Source: Halorientalis sp. LT38 (GTDB lineage: Archaea; Halobacteriota; Halobacteria; Halobacteriales; Haloarculaceae). From it: 64,000 bases of DNA. This document shows positions 15,423 through 23,371 of this stretch, piece by piece. How positions within the stretch are numbered: position 1 is the first letter of the stretch; every line of letters starts with the position of its first letter. The stretch spans positions 1 through 64,000 of the forward strand of contig NZ_JAYEZN010000002.1 of the NCBI RefSeq assembly GCF_037031225.1, given 5' to 3'. The notes below the pieces were generated by a model, which was given only the letters and a program-made list of their open reading frames with translations, did no database searches and was not told the DNA's origin. Both the position numbers and the translations under genes were made by a program.

Positions 15423-17505
15423 AACGCGAAAGCGCCGTCGCCGTCGTCTCCGCGAGGTACTCGCGGATCTCCCCCCGTCGCCACCCCTCCGGCGAGAGCA
15501 CGCTCTCGGTCGCGCGCACGAGCAACTCCCCGTAGAAGGCGGGATCGTACGTTTCAGGCGACTCCGAAGCGAGCGCGACCCGGTCCCGATCGGACTTCTC
15601 GTCGTCGACGACCACGTAGGCGACGTGCTGTCCGGGGTGGAGGTCCCGACCGCGGTCGCCCGCCCGCTCCAGCGCCGCGACGGTCTTCGTGTACTGGTCG
15701 TAGGCGTCGACGGCCTTCGAGGTCCGCTTGTCGATCACGAGCCGGTCGGGATCGACCGCGCCGGCCCGCAGGGCTTCGAGTTCGCTCGCCAGCCGGTCGC
15801 AGACGGGTTCGGGCGATCGGTGGCGGTCGAACGTCTCGATCAGGTCCTGCTGGACGGCGGCCACGTATTCGGGGGTACTCCGCTGGCGGCACTCGATGCC
15901 CCTGTACTTGTAGTCGCCGCCGTCCGCTTCCCGCCCGAAGTACTTCGTCAGCGCGCCGGCGTCGCTGTCCCGGCAGGGGACGAACGCGATCCAGTCGTAG
16001 GCCGCCTCGTACTCGAGGCGGATCCCCGCGTCGTCGGTGATCTCGGCCGCGACCTCGGGCAGCGGGCGCTGGGAACAGTCCTCGCGGGCGGTGACCCAGA
16101 TGCTGTCGACGATGCCGTGGACGACGCGCCAGCCGGCGGCCTCCAGCGTCTCTTTCGCGTCCAGCAGGATCTCGCGGGCGTAGGCGTTGATCGCCTCGTG
16201 GCACTCGATCCGGCCGAACTTGGCGTTCGAGAAGCCCTGGTAGCCGAAACAGGAGACCAGGATCCACTTGATCGCGGCCGAACGGCCCTCCAGATTCTCG
16301 ACGCGCTCGGGGTCGGTCGCGGCGTCGATCGCCCGCTTGATATCGTCGCGGTCGTCGATCAGCGGTTGCAGGACGTCGACGAGATAGCCCGCCTCGTCGC
16401 AGACGCTGTACCCCAGTCCGGGGACGTCCTCGCGGTCGGCGTGACACGCACAGCGGATCTTGTCCGGCGAGACGTTGTACTCGCAGATGACGTTCGGGTA
16501 GAGCGAACTGAAGTCGAGTTCGTGGACGCCGTCGTGGACGCCCACGTCCGGCGAGAAGGTGAACCCGCCGCGGTCTGCCGTCTGCAACTGCCGGGCGCTC
16601 TTGAACTGCTCGTGGCGCCAGGACTTCCAGGGCACCAGCACGCCTCGATCCATCGCCTCGCGGATCTGCATCGCGGTCAGGACGTTCCCGATCGACGCCC
16701 AGGCCAGTTCCTGCAGCGGCTTCCACGACCGCCGGACGAGGTCGAGACAGCCCTCCAGGTTCGTCTCGCCGTAGAAGAACGTGTTCGACCGGTCGACGAT
16801 GGCCCGCCCCGGGAGGCCATACCGCGCCGGGGAGTGCCCGACCTGGCCGTAGCTCTCGTAGGTCGATTCGCCTGCGAGTCGCTCCCAGCCGGGTTCGCGA
16901 CCCAGGTCGACGTCGAGGCCGTGCTCGGCGGCCAGTTCGTACACCGTCGGAACGATCTCGGCCGAACTCAGCACGAGCACGTCCGGATCGACCGCCCGCA
17001 CGCGCGCGTCGACGGTCTCGATCACGTCCGGGACCGATCCCTCGCAGGGCTCGCCGTCGATTCGAACGCCGGGGAGGTCGTCGTTGTCCAGCGCGGTCCG
17101 ATCGGCGTCGATGGCAAGCGTCGTGAGGACCTCCTCGGGCGCGGGGCTGGTCCCCGTCTCCAGACAGTAGCGGAACTGCGGCGAGAAGTCGACGTTATAG
17201 AGCCGGTACTCGCCGGGCTCGCCCCACCGCCGGAGCCGCGTCGCGGCCTGCCGCACGTCGTCGATCCGCTCGACGTCGATCCGGACGACCCGTTCGGGGT
17301 CGCGTCTGAAGCCAGTCCTGTGCCGCTCGACGGCCGTCTCGGCGACGTAGGGCAGCCCCGCGACCCTCGCCGCCAGGTCGTCGACGTCGCCCGGCGCCGA
17401 CGCGTACAGCGTGGGGCGGTAGCCGGCGTCGAGCTCGGACTCGGCCCCGTCGTCGGTCACCGACCAGCGCCGGACGCCCTCGTCGAGGAAGTCGACCGTG
17501 AACAT
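15379..17505 (-). CDS. Family B DNA polymerase, PolB2 type, predicted catalytically impaired
   Basis: 708 residues. Motif A is intact (DFSSLYPNVI at 331-340). Motif B is divergent (K413 to FGYQG, lacking the usual N-S pair). Motif C reads HGIVDS at 463-468, so the first Asp of the canonical Y-G-D-T-D-S is replaced by Ile465 while Asp467 remains. The exonuclease region lacks a recognisable ExoII N-x-x-x-F-D and ExoIII Y-x-x-x-D. This matches the archaeal PolB2 group, described as having disrupted active sites. It probably has a structural or accessory role in repair or translesion synthesis. Its start lies two bases after the stop of the coiled-coil gene, so it is the last gene of a three-gene operon. 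Confidence 0.88.
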   Translation of the reverse strand: MFTVDFLDEGVRRWSVTDDGAESELDAGYRPTLYASAPGDVDDLAARVAGLPYVAETAVERHRTGFRRDPERVVRIDVERIDDVRQAATRLRRWGEPGEYRLYNVDFSPQFRYCLETGTSPAPEEVLTTLAIDADRTALDNDDLPGVRIDGEPCEGSVPDVIETVDARVRAVDPDVLVLSSAEIVPTVYELAAEHGLDVDLGREPGWERLAGESTYESYGQVGHSPARYGLPGRAIVDRSNTFFYGETNLEGCLDLVRRSWKPLQELAWASIGNVLTAMQIREAMDRGVLVPWKSWRHEQFKSARQLQTADRGGFTFSPDVGVHDGVHELDFSSLYPNVICEYNVSPDKIRCACHADREDVPGLGYSVCDEAGYLVDVLQPLIDDRDDIKRAIDAATDPERVENLEGRSAAIKWILVSCFGYQGFSNAKFGRIECHEAINAYAREILLDAKETLEAAGWRVVHGIVDSIWVTAREDCSQRPLPEVAAEITDDAGIRLEYEAAYDWIAFVPCRDSDAGALTKYFGREADGGDYKYRGIECRQRSTPEYVAAVQQDLIETFDRHRSPEPVCDRLASELEALRAGAVDPDRLVIDKRTSKAVDAYDQYTKTVAALERAGDRGRDLHPGQHVAYVVVDDEKSDRDRVALASESPETYDPAFYGELLVRATESVLSPEGWRRGEIREYLAETTATALSRFSRPTRSRASSPDG

Positions 17506-17506
17506 C

Positions 17507-17839
17507 TCACTCCCCGTCCCGGGTGGATTCGGGGGGCTCGCCCCGGGCTTCGAGTTCCTCGACCCGTCGGGAGAGCGCGTCGACGCGCTTCGAGAGGTCC
17601 TCGACCTGGGCTTCGAGTTCCCGCCGTCGCCGCTCCTGGCCGAGCGCGACGGAGAACAGGATCGAGGGCAGCGGCCTGTCGCGATTCAGGTAGCCCGCGG
17701 CGTCGGCGTGTTCGCGCGCGTACTCGAACAGGGCGTCGAAGTGCTCCTGGTCGCGGCGGCGGAGGGCCCGCCGGTAGTCCCCCCAGCGCTCCTCGATCCC
17801 GTCCAGTTGCCGCCGGAAGGTGGGATTGGTCCGGCCCAT
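17507..17839 (-). CDS. Small coiled-coil protein in the PolB2 operon
   Basis: 110 residues. The N-terminal half is helical and charged (FRRQLDGIEERWGDYRRALRRRD), the middle reads YARE then LNRDRPLPSILFSVALGQE, and the C-terminal 40 residues form a heptad-like coiled coil (VEDLSKRVDALSRRVEELEA). No catalytic motif. It lies between the RadA-like and PolB2 genes with 3 bp and 1 bp gaps, so co-translation is very likely. It may bridge the two proteins; inference from context only. Confidence 0.75.
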   Translation of the reverse strand: MGRTNPTFRRQLDGIEERWGDYRRALRRRDQEHFDALFEYAREHADAAGYLNRDRPLPSILFSVALGQERRRRELEAQVEDLSKRVDALSRRVEELEARGEPPESTRDGE

Positions 17840-17842
17840 CGG

Positions 17843-18580
17843 TCACCCCTCCAGGGTCGCCGGCGTGATCGGGTCCGGGTCGCCCACGCTGTAGCGCTCG
17901 TACAGCGGTTGCCGGGCGCGCAGGATCTCGGCCCAGTAGGTCAGCGTCGTCTGGACGAGCCCGTCGCCGAGGGGGTAGGCCAGCGTCTCGCGGTCGGCCG
18001 TCTCGAACCGCAGCCCCTGCGCTGTCTCCCGGCAGGTGATCGTCCCGTCGGCGGCCGTCTCGAAGGGCGCCGACAGGTCGTCGCGCTTCCAGCGGGAGAC
18101 CAGCACCGGGACGTCGAGTTCCCGGGCGAGCGTCCGGAGCCGCGCGAGGACCCGATACAGCAGGTCCTCGGCGGTCCCCGATCTGACGTCGTCGGCCCGG
18201 TACAGCGCGTCGACCGCGGGGCAGACGATGAGCGACACGTCCTCGGGGGCCGGGACCCGGCGCGCGTCGGCGTCGGGGCCGTCCCGCACCGCCTCGAAGC
18301 ACCGCTCGACGATGGCAGCGTGCTGGTAGGCGGTGAACCCCCGGGCGACGCGGATGCGGTCGAGCACCCGCGGGTCCGGGGCGAGCGTCGAGAGCGTGTC
18401 CGTCCGCGCGTGGTCGAGCGCGTCGATCCAGACGGCGGTCCCCGTCGACGAGCCCAGAAGCAGCGCGTCGAGCGCCAGCGACTGGATCGCCTCGACCGGC
18501 GGCGCGTCCGTCGCCGACTGGAGCAACTGGAGGCCCGGTTCAACCGCCGGCAGTTCCGGCAGTCGTTCGCGTTCGTGCAT
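17843..18580 (-). CDS. Degenerate RadA/RecA-like protein (ImuA-like) in the PolB2 operon
   Basis: 245 residues. The core order is that of RecA/RadA-like proteins: a strand leading to AVWIDALDHARTDTLSTL, where RadA has its acidic strand after the P-loop helix, then ARGFTAYQHAAIVERC, and SLIVCPAVDALYR in the Walker B position. No Walker A GxxxxGKT is visible, and Walker B lacks its Asp, so ATP hydrolysis is unlikely. Bacterial ImuA, a RecA-like accessory of the ImuB-DnaE2 mutasome, is a functional analogy. It is the promoter-proximal gene of the operon; a TTTCCGGATTTCCGG element lies 44-58 nt upstream of the ATG at 18580. Confidence 0.65.
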   Translation of the reverse strand: MHERERLPELPAVEPGLQLLQSATDAPPVEAIQSLALDALLLGSSTGTAVWIDALDHARTDTLSTLAPDPRVLDRIRVARGFTAYQHAAIVERCFEAVRDGPDADARRVPAPEDVSLIVCPAVDALYRADDVRSGTAEDLLYRVLARLRTLARELDVPVLVSRWKRDDLSAPFETAADGTITCRETAQGLRFETADRETLAYPLGDGLVQTTLTYWAEILRARQPLYERYSVGDPDPITPATLEG

Positions 18581-18620
18581 ACCCACTGCTCGGGACGAGA
18601 CACGGGTAAGCGCTGCAGGG

Positions 18621-18640
18621 GGATTTCCGGATTTCCGGGA
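18621..18640. promoter_or_regulatory. TTTCCGGATTTCCGG element upstream of the RadA-like/PolB2 operon
   Basis: GGATTTCCGGATTTCCGGGA contains two TTTCCGG units 8 bp apart, 41-60 nt upstream of the RadA-like start. It matches the elements at 7276-7290 and, less exactly, 10760-10780. A shared regulator of replication/repair genes is possible. Confidence 0.45.
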
Positions 18641-18667
18641 ACGGCGCGTCGAGGCCGACCGGGCGGC

Positions 18668-18955
18668 TCACATGGAGGGTTCGTAGCCCTCCTCCCGGAG
18701 CGCGGACGCGACGATCAGCCGGAGTTCGGGTGCCACTTCGGCCTTCGGGACGACCTCCCCGGTCTGGGTCCAGTAGAAGCGGAAGGTGGAGACGTCGTAG
18801 GTCCCGTCGTCGAGTTCGGTCGTGACCTCGACCTGCACCTGGTCTTCGAACTGGGTCACCGTCTTGCTGACCACCATGTCCCGGCTCCGGAGCTCGACCG
18901 TGCCACCGCCGGCACCGCCCCCGACGCCGTCCGGTCCGGGTCGCCGCGTGGTCAT
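18668..18955 (-). CDS. Small hypothetical protein
   Basis: 95 residues. The first 20 are a Gly/Arg linker; the rest looks like a small beta-rich domain (VELRSRDMVVSKTVTQFE, VEVTTELDDGTYDV, FRFYWTQTGEVV) ending in a helix (VAPELRLIVASALREEGYE). No cysteine, no membrane segment, no recognised family. It lies upstream of the RadA-like/PolB2 operon on the same strand but 88 bp away with a possible promoter between, so it may be separately transcribed. A TATA-like AT-rich stretch lies near 19020-19045. Confidence 0.55.
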   Translation of the reverse strand: MTTRRPGPDGVGGGAGGGTVELRSRDMVVSKTVTQFEDQVQVEVTTELDDGTYDVSTFRFYWTQTGEVVPKAEVAPELRLIVASALREEGYEPSM

Positions 18956-19130
18956 CGCGACACCTCCGCGGAGGCAGGGGTCGTCGGCGACGCCGTCAGT
19001 GACTGCGGCTGCATGCTACCGACTACCAAACACCGAATACTATGTATTTCTAATAGTTGTTGACAGCTTACGGGTCGAATTACTGATACGGCGCGATGGG
19101 ATTAACGTGTTCGAGCGCGTCCGACGGGTA

Positions 19131-21221
19131 TCAGAGTTCGGTCCATTCGATTTCGTCTGCTCCAGCGAGCGCGTCCACGCGCACGGTCGCTTCGTCTTCG
19201 ACGTAGAGATACTCGTGGTGTCGCCCCGCGTCGGTCGACGGTTCCTCCCACTCGATGAGGCGGACATCGTCGACTGTGATGGTATTCGAGTCGCGATCTT
19301 CCGGGGGCGACAAGAGGGCGAACAGGTTCAGGAACGACGATCCGTCGGGCGGGACGAGCCGGTAGCGGAACTGCTGCCAGTCTCCGTCCGTCGTCTCTAG
19401 CTCGACCGTGACTCCGTCGAACGACGATCCACCTGCGCTGGAGTACCACGGCACGAGGAGCTCCACACTCGAACCCGTCTCCGACCGATACCAGCCCGTC
19501 AGTGTATACGACTGGCCTTCGATGGGGATTCGGCTGACGGGCGACAGAATACTCTGACGGCTGTTCTCCCGATAACTCGTCAACCGGAGACCGCCGGTTT
19601 CACGCCCGACGGTTGGCCCGGTGGCCGTGGGACCGCGGCGGAACCGCCACAGCGGCGCGGTGTACTGGGCACCGTCCACGAGTATCTCCTCGAACGACCC
19701 GGTGTACAATCGGTCGCGGCCGACCGCGACCGTTCCCGAGGCGTCGGCGATCTCGATCGTGCCGCCGGCGTCGCGCTCGTACACTGTCTCCGGACCGCCG
19801 AGCCGTCGCTCGGTCGTCGTCGTCCCAGGCGTCGACGTAACGACACCGGCGCGACCGGCGGTCCCGAATCTGAGTTGCCCCGTCGACAACGCCGCGGCGT
19901 CGCGGGCGATCTTGTTTCGAACGGCGCCAGCGGTGCCCTTTGGCACGTATCCATCGAGGAGCACTGGCTCGGCGAGGACTCGCTGTAGCCCATCGCTGTC
20001 GACGTGAGCGACCAGCACGTACGACCGGAGGGTCTCCCAGAGGACCTGATCGAAGACCAGATTCCCGAGCGACCAGGCGATCAGTGAGCCGTCCCGTATC
20101 TCGAGACCGCCGGTGACGTGTGGATGATGGTTGACGACCAGGTCCGCGCCCGCCCCGACTGCCACGCCGGTAAGTTGACGGACGGAGTCCGTTGGCTCAC
20201 GCTGGTATTCCTGGCCGCCGTGGATTTGCACGACGACGACGTCCGCCCTGCTGGCCGCTCGGGTGACCTCGGCGCGGAGTTTCTCCGCCGTCGCTTCCGC
20301 GACGCCAGCGTCCCCGGGAACCGTAAGGCTCCGCCCGTTTTGTGTGAGGGTGTACGAGTCCGCCTGGGACCTGTCTGCGGACCAGTCCCGGTCGTACTGG
20401 TCTCCAACGACCGTGGTACAAGAGACGTATGCGACGCTCGGACCCCTGGTCTCGAATACCGCCGGCTGCCACGCTTCGTCGCTCGACATCCCGGCACCCG
20501 AGCGAGCGATTCCCGCACGATCGAGTTCCGCGCGTGTTTCCTCGAGCCCCGGTGTCAACGCATCGAACACGTGATTGTTCCCGAGGGCGGCGTAGTCGAC
20601 CCCCGAATCGGCGAGCACTCCGGCAGCGACCGGATGGCTCGTGAACTGGAACGTCTTGCCTGGAAACGTCCAGTCCGTGGTCGTCAGAGGCGTCTCCAGG
20701 TTTATCGACATGATGTCGGTGTGCTCCAACAGCGGTCGGATCGGTCGGAGGACGTCTCGATGTGTTTTCTGCCGTGACCCCGGGTCGATACGCGCTCGTT
20801 CCGAGAGCCCGTCACCGCCGGTGTCGTAGAACCGACGCCCGAACATCACGTCGCCACCGAAGCCGAGACTCACCGTCGTTCCCGTGTCTGGCGTGAGACG
20901 GACGACGGGCTCGTCACCGGCGGTCACGGCCCGTACCCGAGACAGGTACTCGGGGTGGCTGGCCCGGACCCACACCGACTGCTCGACCGTGACCTCGAAC
21001 CGACCCGCCTCGTCGGTTCGGGCCTCGGTATCGACACCGCCCGATGGCCCGATGACTTCGACGGTGGCATCGGGAACCGGGCTCCCCTGCAGGTCGGTGA
21101 CTGCGCCGCTGATTGGGGCACCGCCGCTCCCGGAGTTCGGAACGCCGCACCCGGCCAGGCCGACCAGCGCGCTGGCACCCGTTGCCCGCAACAACTGCCG
21201 ACGCGAGACGCCGAACTCCAC
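19131..21221 (-). CDS. capA: CapA-like metallophosphatase lipoprotein with C-terminal carbohydrate-binding-type domain
   Basis: 696 residues. The N-terminus is a Tat lipoprotein signal: twin arginine in SRRQLLRATGAS and lipobox LAGC with Cys25. Residues 35-105 form a carboxypeptidase-regulatory-like beta domain. Residues 115-420 are the CapA (PGA_cap) domain: GGDVMFGR at 122-129, SINLETPL, ALGNNHVFD, VQIHGGQEY and NHHPHVTGG supply the metal ligands. The last 150 or so residues look like a beta-sandwich of the carbohydrate-binding kind (SYTLTGWYRSETGSSVELLV). CapA proteins take part in export, attachment or release of poly-gamma-glutamate at the cell surface. It follows capB after 98 bp. Confidence 0.88.
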   Translation of the reverse strand: MEFGVSRRQLLRATGASALVGLAGCGVPNSGSGGAPISGAVTDLQGSPVPDATVEVIGPSGGVDTEARTDEAGRFEVTVEQSVWVRASHPEYLSRVRAVTAGDEPVVRLTPDTGTTVSLGFGGDVMFGRRFYDTGGDGLSERARIDPGSRQKTHRDVLRPIRPLLEHTDIMSINLETPLTTTDWTFPGKTFQFTSHPVAAGVLADSGVDYAALGNNHVFDALTPGLEETRAELDRAGIARSGAGMSSDEAWQPAVFETRGPSVAYVSCTTVVGDQYDRDWSADRSQADSYTLTQNGRSLTVPGDAGVAEATAEKLRAEVTRAASRADVVVVQIHGGQEYQREPTDSVRQLTGVAVGAGADLVVNHHPHVTGGLEIRDGSLIAWSLGNLVFDQVLWETLRSYVLVAHVDSDGLQRVLAEPVLLDGYVPKGTAGAVRNKIARDAAALSTGQLRFGTAGRAGVVTSTPGTTTTERRLGGPETVYERDAGGTIEIADASGTVAVGRDRLYTGSFEEILVDGAQYTAPLWRFRRGPTATGPTVGRETGGLRLTSYRENSRQSILSPVSRIPIEGQSYTLTGWYRSETGSSVELLVPWYSSAGGSSFDGVTVELETTDGDWQQFRYRLVPPDGSSFLNLFALLSPPEDRDSNTITVDDVRLIEWEEPSTDAGRHHEYLYVEDEATVRVDALAGADEIEWTEL

Positions 21222-21319
21222 CTACGTTTCCCCCCGTGCCGATTCCGTCGGTGTCGTCGCTGCGTCTTCGACGGCGAGGGAGCCTCGACGCCGATTCTTC
21301 CATTTGAGGGGTGCGGTGT

Positions 21320-23371
21320 TCATTCGTCCAGCTCGACCCCCGTACCGTCCGCGGCGGGCCCCTCGTCGGACGACCCACCGATGTTGACGACGTCGGCGTT
21401 GGCAGCCAGCGGTCGGATCCGCTCGACCATCCGCTCGGCAGCGGCCCGGGTGTCGTACGCGCGCGTCCCGTCCGCGACGATCCGGCCGTTCGAGCTGCGC
21501 GCTCGCCAGCGGTAGCCACCGGATTTGTCCTCGTACACCTCGATGTCGACCGCGGTCGATTGCGCGCTGAACCGACCGACCGCACTGACCGCGCCCCCGC
21601 GCCGGACGTAGCCTTCACCGCTATCAGCGCGGATCGTTTCGTCCTCGTCACGCAACCGCCACCGGTACTCGCCGGCCCGGTCTTCGTACACCTCGTATCG
21701 ACCGCGCGCGGTGCTGCTCGGGCCCGGATGGATCAGCCTGCCCCGCGTGTCCGAGTCCGTGCTCGCAGATTCGAAATCGACCTCGACACCACCTTCGAGG
21801 GCTTGCTCGTCGAGATCGGCGACGGCGTGCGATCCACCCGTTCGTTCGGCGAGAAGGCGTTCCATTTCCCGCATGAACGGGGCGACGGTGTTCCCCATGA
21901 ACAGTATCGGGCGACCGTCGGCGAGCAGTTCGTCCAGAACTGCCGCCGGATCGGCAGCCGGTGAGTGTGACTCACAGGGCACGTCGAGTGCGTCGACGAA
22001 GGCACGGCGGTGATCGCCGCCGACGTGGACGCGATCGATACAGTCCCGTTCGGCGAGGATGTTCATGTACTCCGCGAACGACGCGGATCGCCCACGGCGG
22101 TCAGACCGGAGATAGACGAACGGCAGGACGTGCTCGCCGCCCTGGACGAGCGCACGGCGGATCGCTTCCGTGCTTTCGATATCGTTGGCCTTGGCGGCGT
22201 TGAAGACCCGCTGTCCGCTGACGATCGACCACGACGGCTGGGCGCGCTCGAGGTACCCGGCGATTCGATCGGCGGGCAGGGGCGGTTCGTCGAGGCGCTC
22301 CAGGACCGCCTCGAGTGCGTACACGGTCTCGGCGCTGACGAGACCCCGATGGCGTTCCGGAACGTCGACCTGTGAGATCGTCCCGTTTCGCTTTTCGATC
22401 TCTTCGCGGAGGTACTCGTGGATGACCGGGTGTTGTTCGCCGCTGACCACGTGTGTGCCCGCGGGGATGGAGCGGCCGAAGGCGCGAGCGATTCGCTGGC
22501 GGTCCGCACCGAGCGTCTCGGTGTGATCCCGACGGACGTTGCAGAGAACGACGATATCGGGATCGAGGAATCGTTCGTTGACCATTCGCATCGTGTATTC
22601 GGTGATGGCCTGATTCTCGACGATAGCGACGTCAGGTGCCGGGCTCTCGTAGGTCGTCGGCCCCAGCCGCTGGAAGAACTCGACGTTCTCGTAGAGGGTG
22701 ACACGTGGACTGTGGCGCTCGATCGGCACCACCGCGCCGTTCCTGATGAGTGTCGGTCGATCGCCGGTGATCTTCGTGAGCGTATCGTAGCCGCGTCGGT
22801 TGAACACGTCATCGAGCCGTTTCGCCGTCGATGACTTCCCCCGAATGCCGGAGACAGCGATCTGTATGTCCGCTTCCTTCAGCACCTTTCGGTGGCGCTT
22901 GCCACGTCCGACGATCGACTCGAGGGCTCGGAGCGGCCGCCCGACACGCCCGACCTCGAATCGGTCGGTGACTAGCTGCTCTTCGGGCGGATGCGTGAGC
23001 CGGACCTGCGCTCTTGGCGCGACGTCCCGAAACCGATTGATGTCGTCTGTCGCTTCCTCCGTCGTCGCTCGTTGGTTCGAACCGATGGCGAGCGTCCGTC
23101 CCGCCCCTCGCTCACCGACGACGAGCCGCCAGATCCACGTCCCGTCCTGTTCGACGGTCTCGAATCCGGCCACCCCCTCGTACAACTCACTCGATAGCAC
23201 GGTCCAGAGCCGATCGATCGCGGCGAGGGTCTCGTTGACGGACGAATAGGTCTCGAGACTGTGTGCGAGCGTCTCCCGATCGTCTCGGAGCAGCCATTGC
23301 CAGTCGGAGCCCGTCGGTGAAACCTCGAACTGCAGTCGGTCGTCGGCATCCGGTACCGGATCGCTGTTCAT
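21320..23371 (-). CDS. capB: CapB/PgsB-like Mur-ligase fused to four HVO_2922/DUF1508-like repeats
   Basis: 683 residues. The central part (about 165-530) is a Mur ligase-type ATPase of the CapB/PgsB family: P-loop GIRGKSST at 175-182, VENQAITEYTMRM, VVLCNVRRDHTETLG. CapB activates the gamma-carboxylate of glutamate for polymerisation. Unusually, short repeats of the type EVYEDKSGGYRWR...IVADGTRAYDTR, which I associate with HVO_2922/DUF1508 domains, flank it: two divergent copies at about 14-58 and 69-116, and two clear copies at about 560-655. Ordinary CapB has about 400 residues. The ATG overlaps the capC stop by ATGA. The order capC-capB-capA on one strand argues for one polymer-synthesis machine. 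Confidence 0.85.
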   Translation of the reverse strand: MNSDPVPDADDRLQFEVSPTGSDWQWLLRDDRETLAHSLETYSSVNETLAAIDRLWTVLSSELYEGVAGFETVEQDGTWIWRLVVGERGAGRTLAIGSNQRATTEEATDDINRFRDVAPRAQVRLTHPPEEQLVTDRFEVGRVGRPLRALESIVGRGKRHRKVLKEADIQIAVSGIRGKSSTAKRLDDVFNRRGYDTLTKITGDRPTLIRNGAVVPIERHSPRVTLYENVEFFQRLGPTTYESPAPDVAIVENQAITEYTMRMVNERFLDPDIVVLCNVRRDHTETLGADRQRIARAFGRSIPAGTHVVSGEQHPVIHEYLREEIEKRNGTISQVDVPERHRGLVSAETVYALEAVLERLDEPPLPADRIAGYLERAQPSWSIVSGQRVFNAAKANDIESTEAIRRALVQGGEHVLPFVYLRSDRRGRSASFAEYMNILAERDCIDRVHVGGDHRRAFVDALDVPCESHSPAADPAAVLDELLADGRPILFMGNTVAPFMREMERLLAERTGGSHAVADLDEQALEGGVEVDFESASTDSDTRGRLIHPGPSSTARGRYEVYEDRAGEYRWRLRDEDETIRADSGEGYVRRGGAVSAVGRFSAQSTAVDIEVYEDKSGGYRWRARSSNGRIVADGTRAYDTRAAAERMVERIRPLAANADVVNIGGSSDEGPAADGTGVELDE

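Noticed and set aside
15625-17868. A very long open frame on the strand opposite PolB2 (about 750 codons)
   Set aside because: Its composition is that of an antisense frame in GC-rich DNA (Arg/Val/Gly/Leu runs), it has no known motif, and PolB2 is clearly the gene. Similar long antisense frames over otsA/otsB (45696-47525) and over SMC/DegT (59258-61336) were rejected for the same reason.
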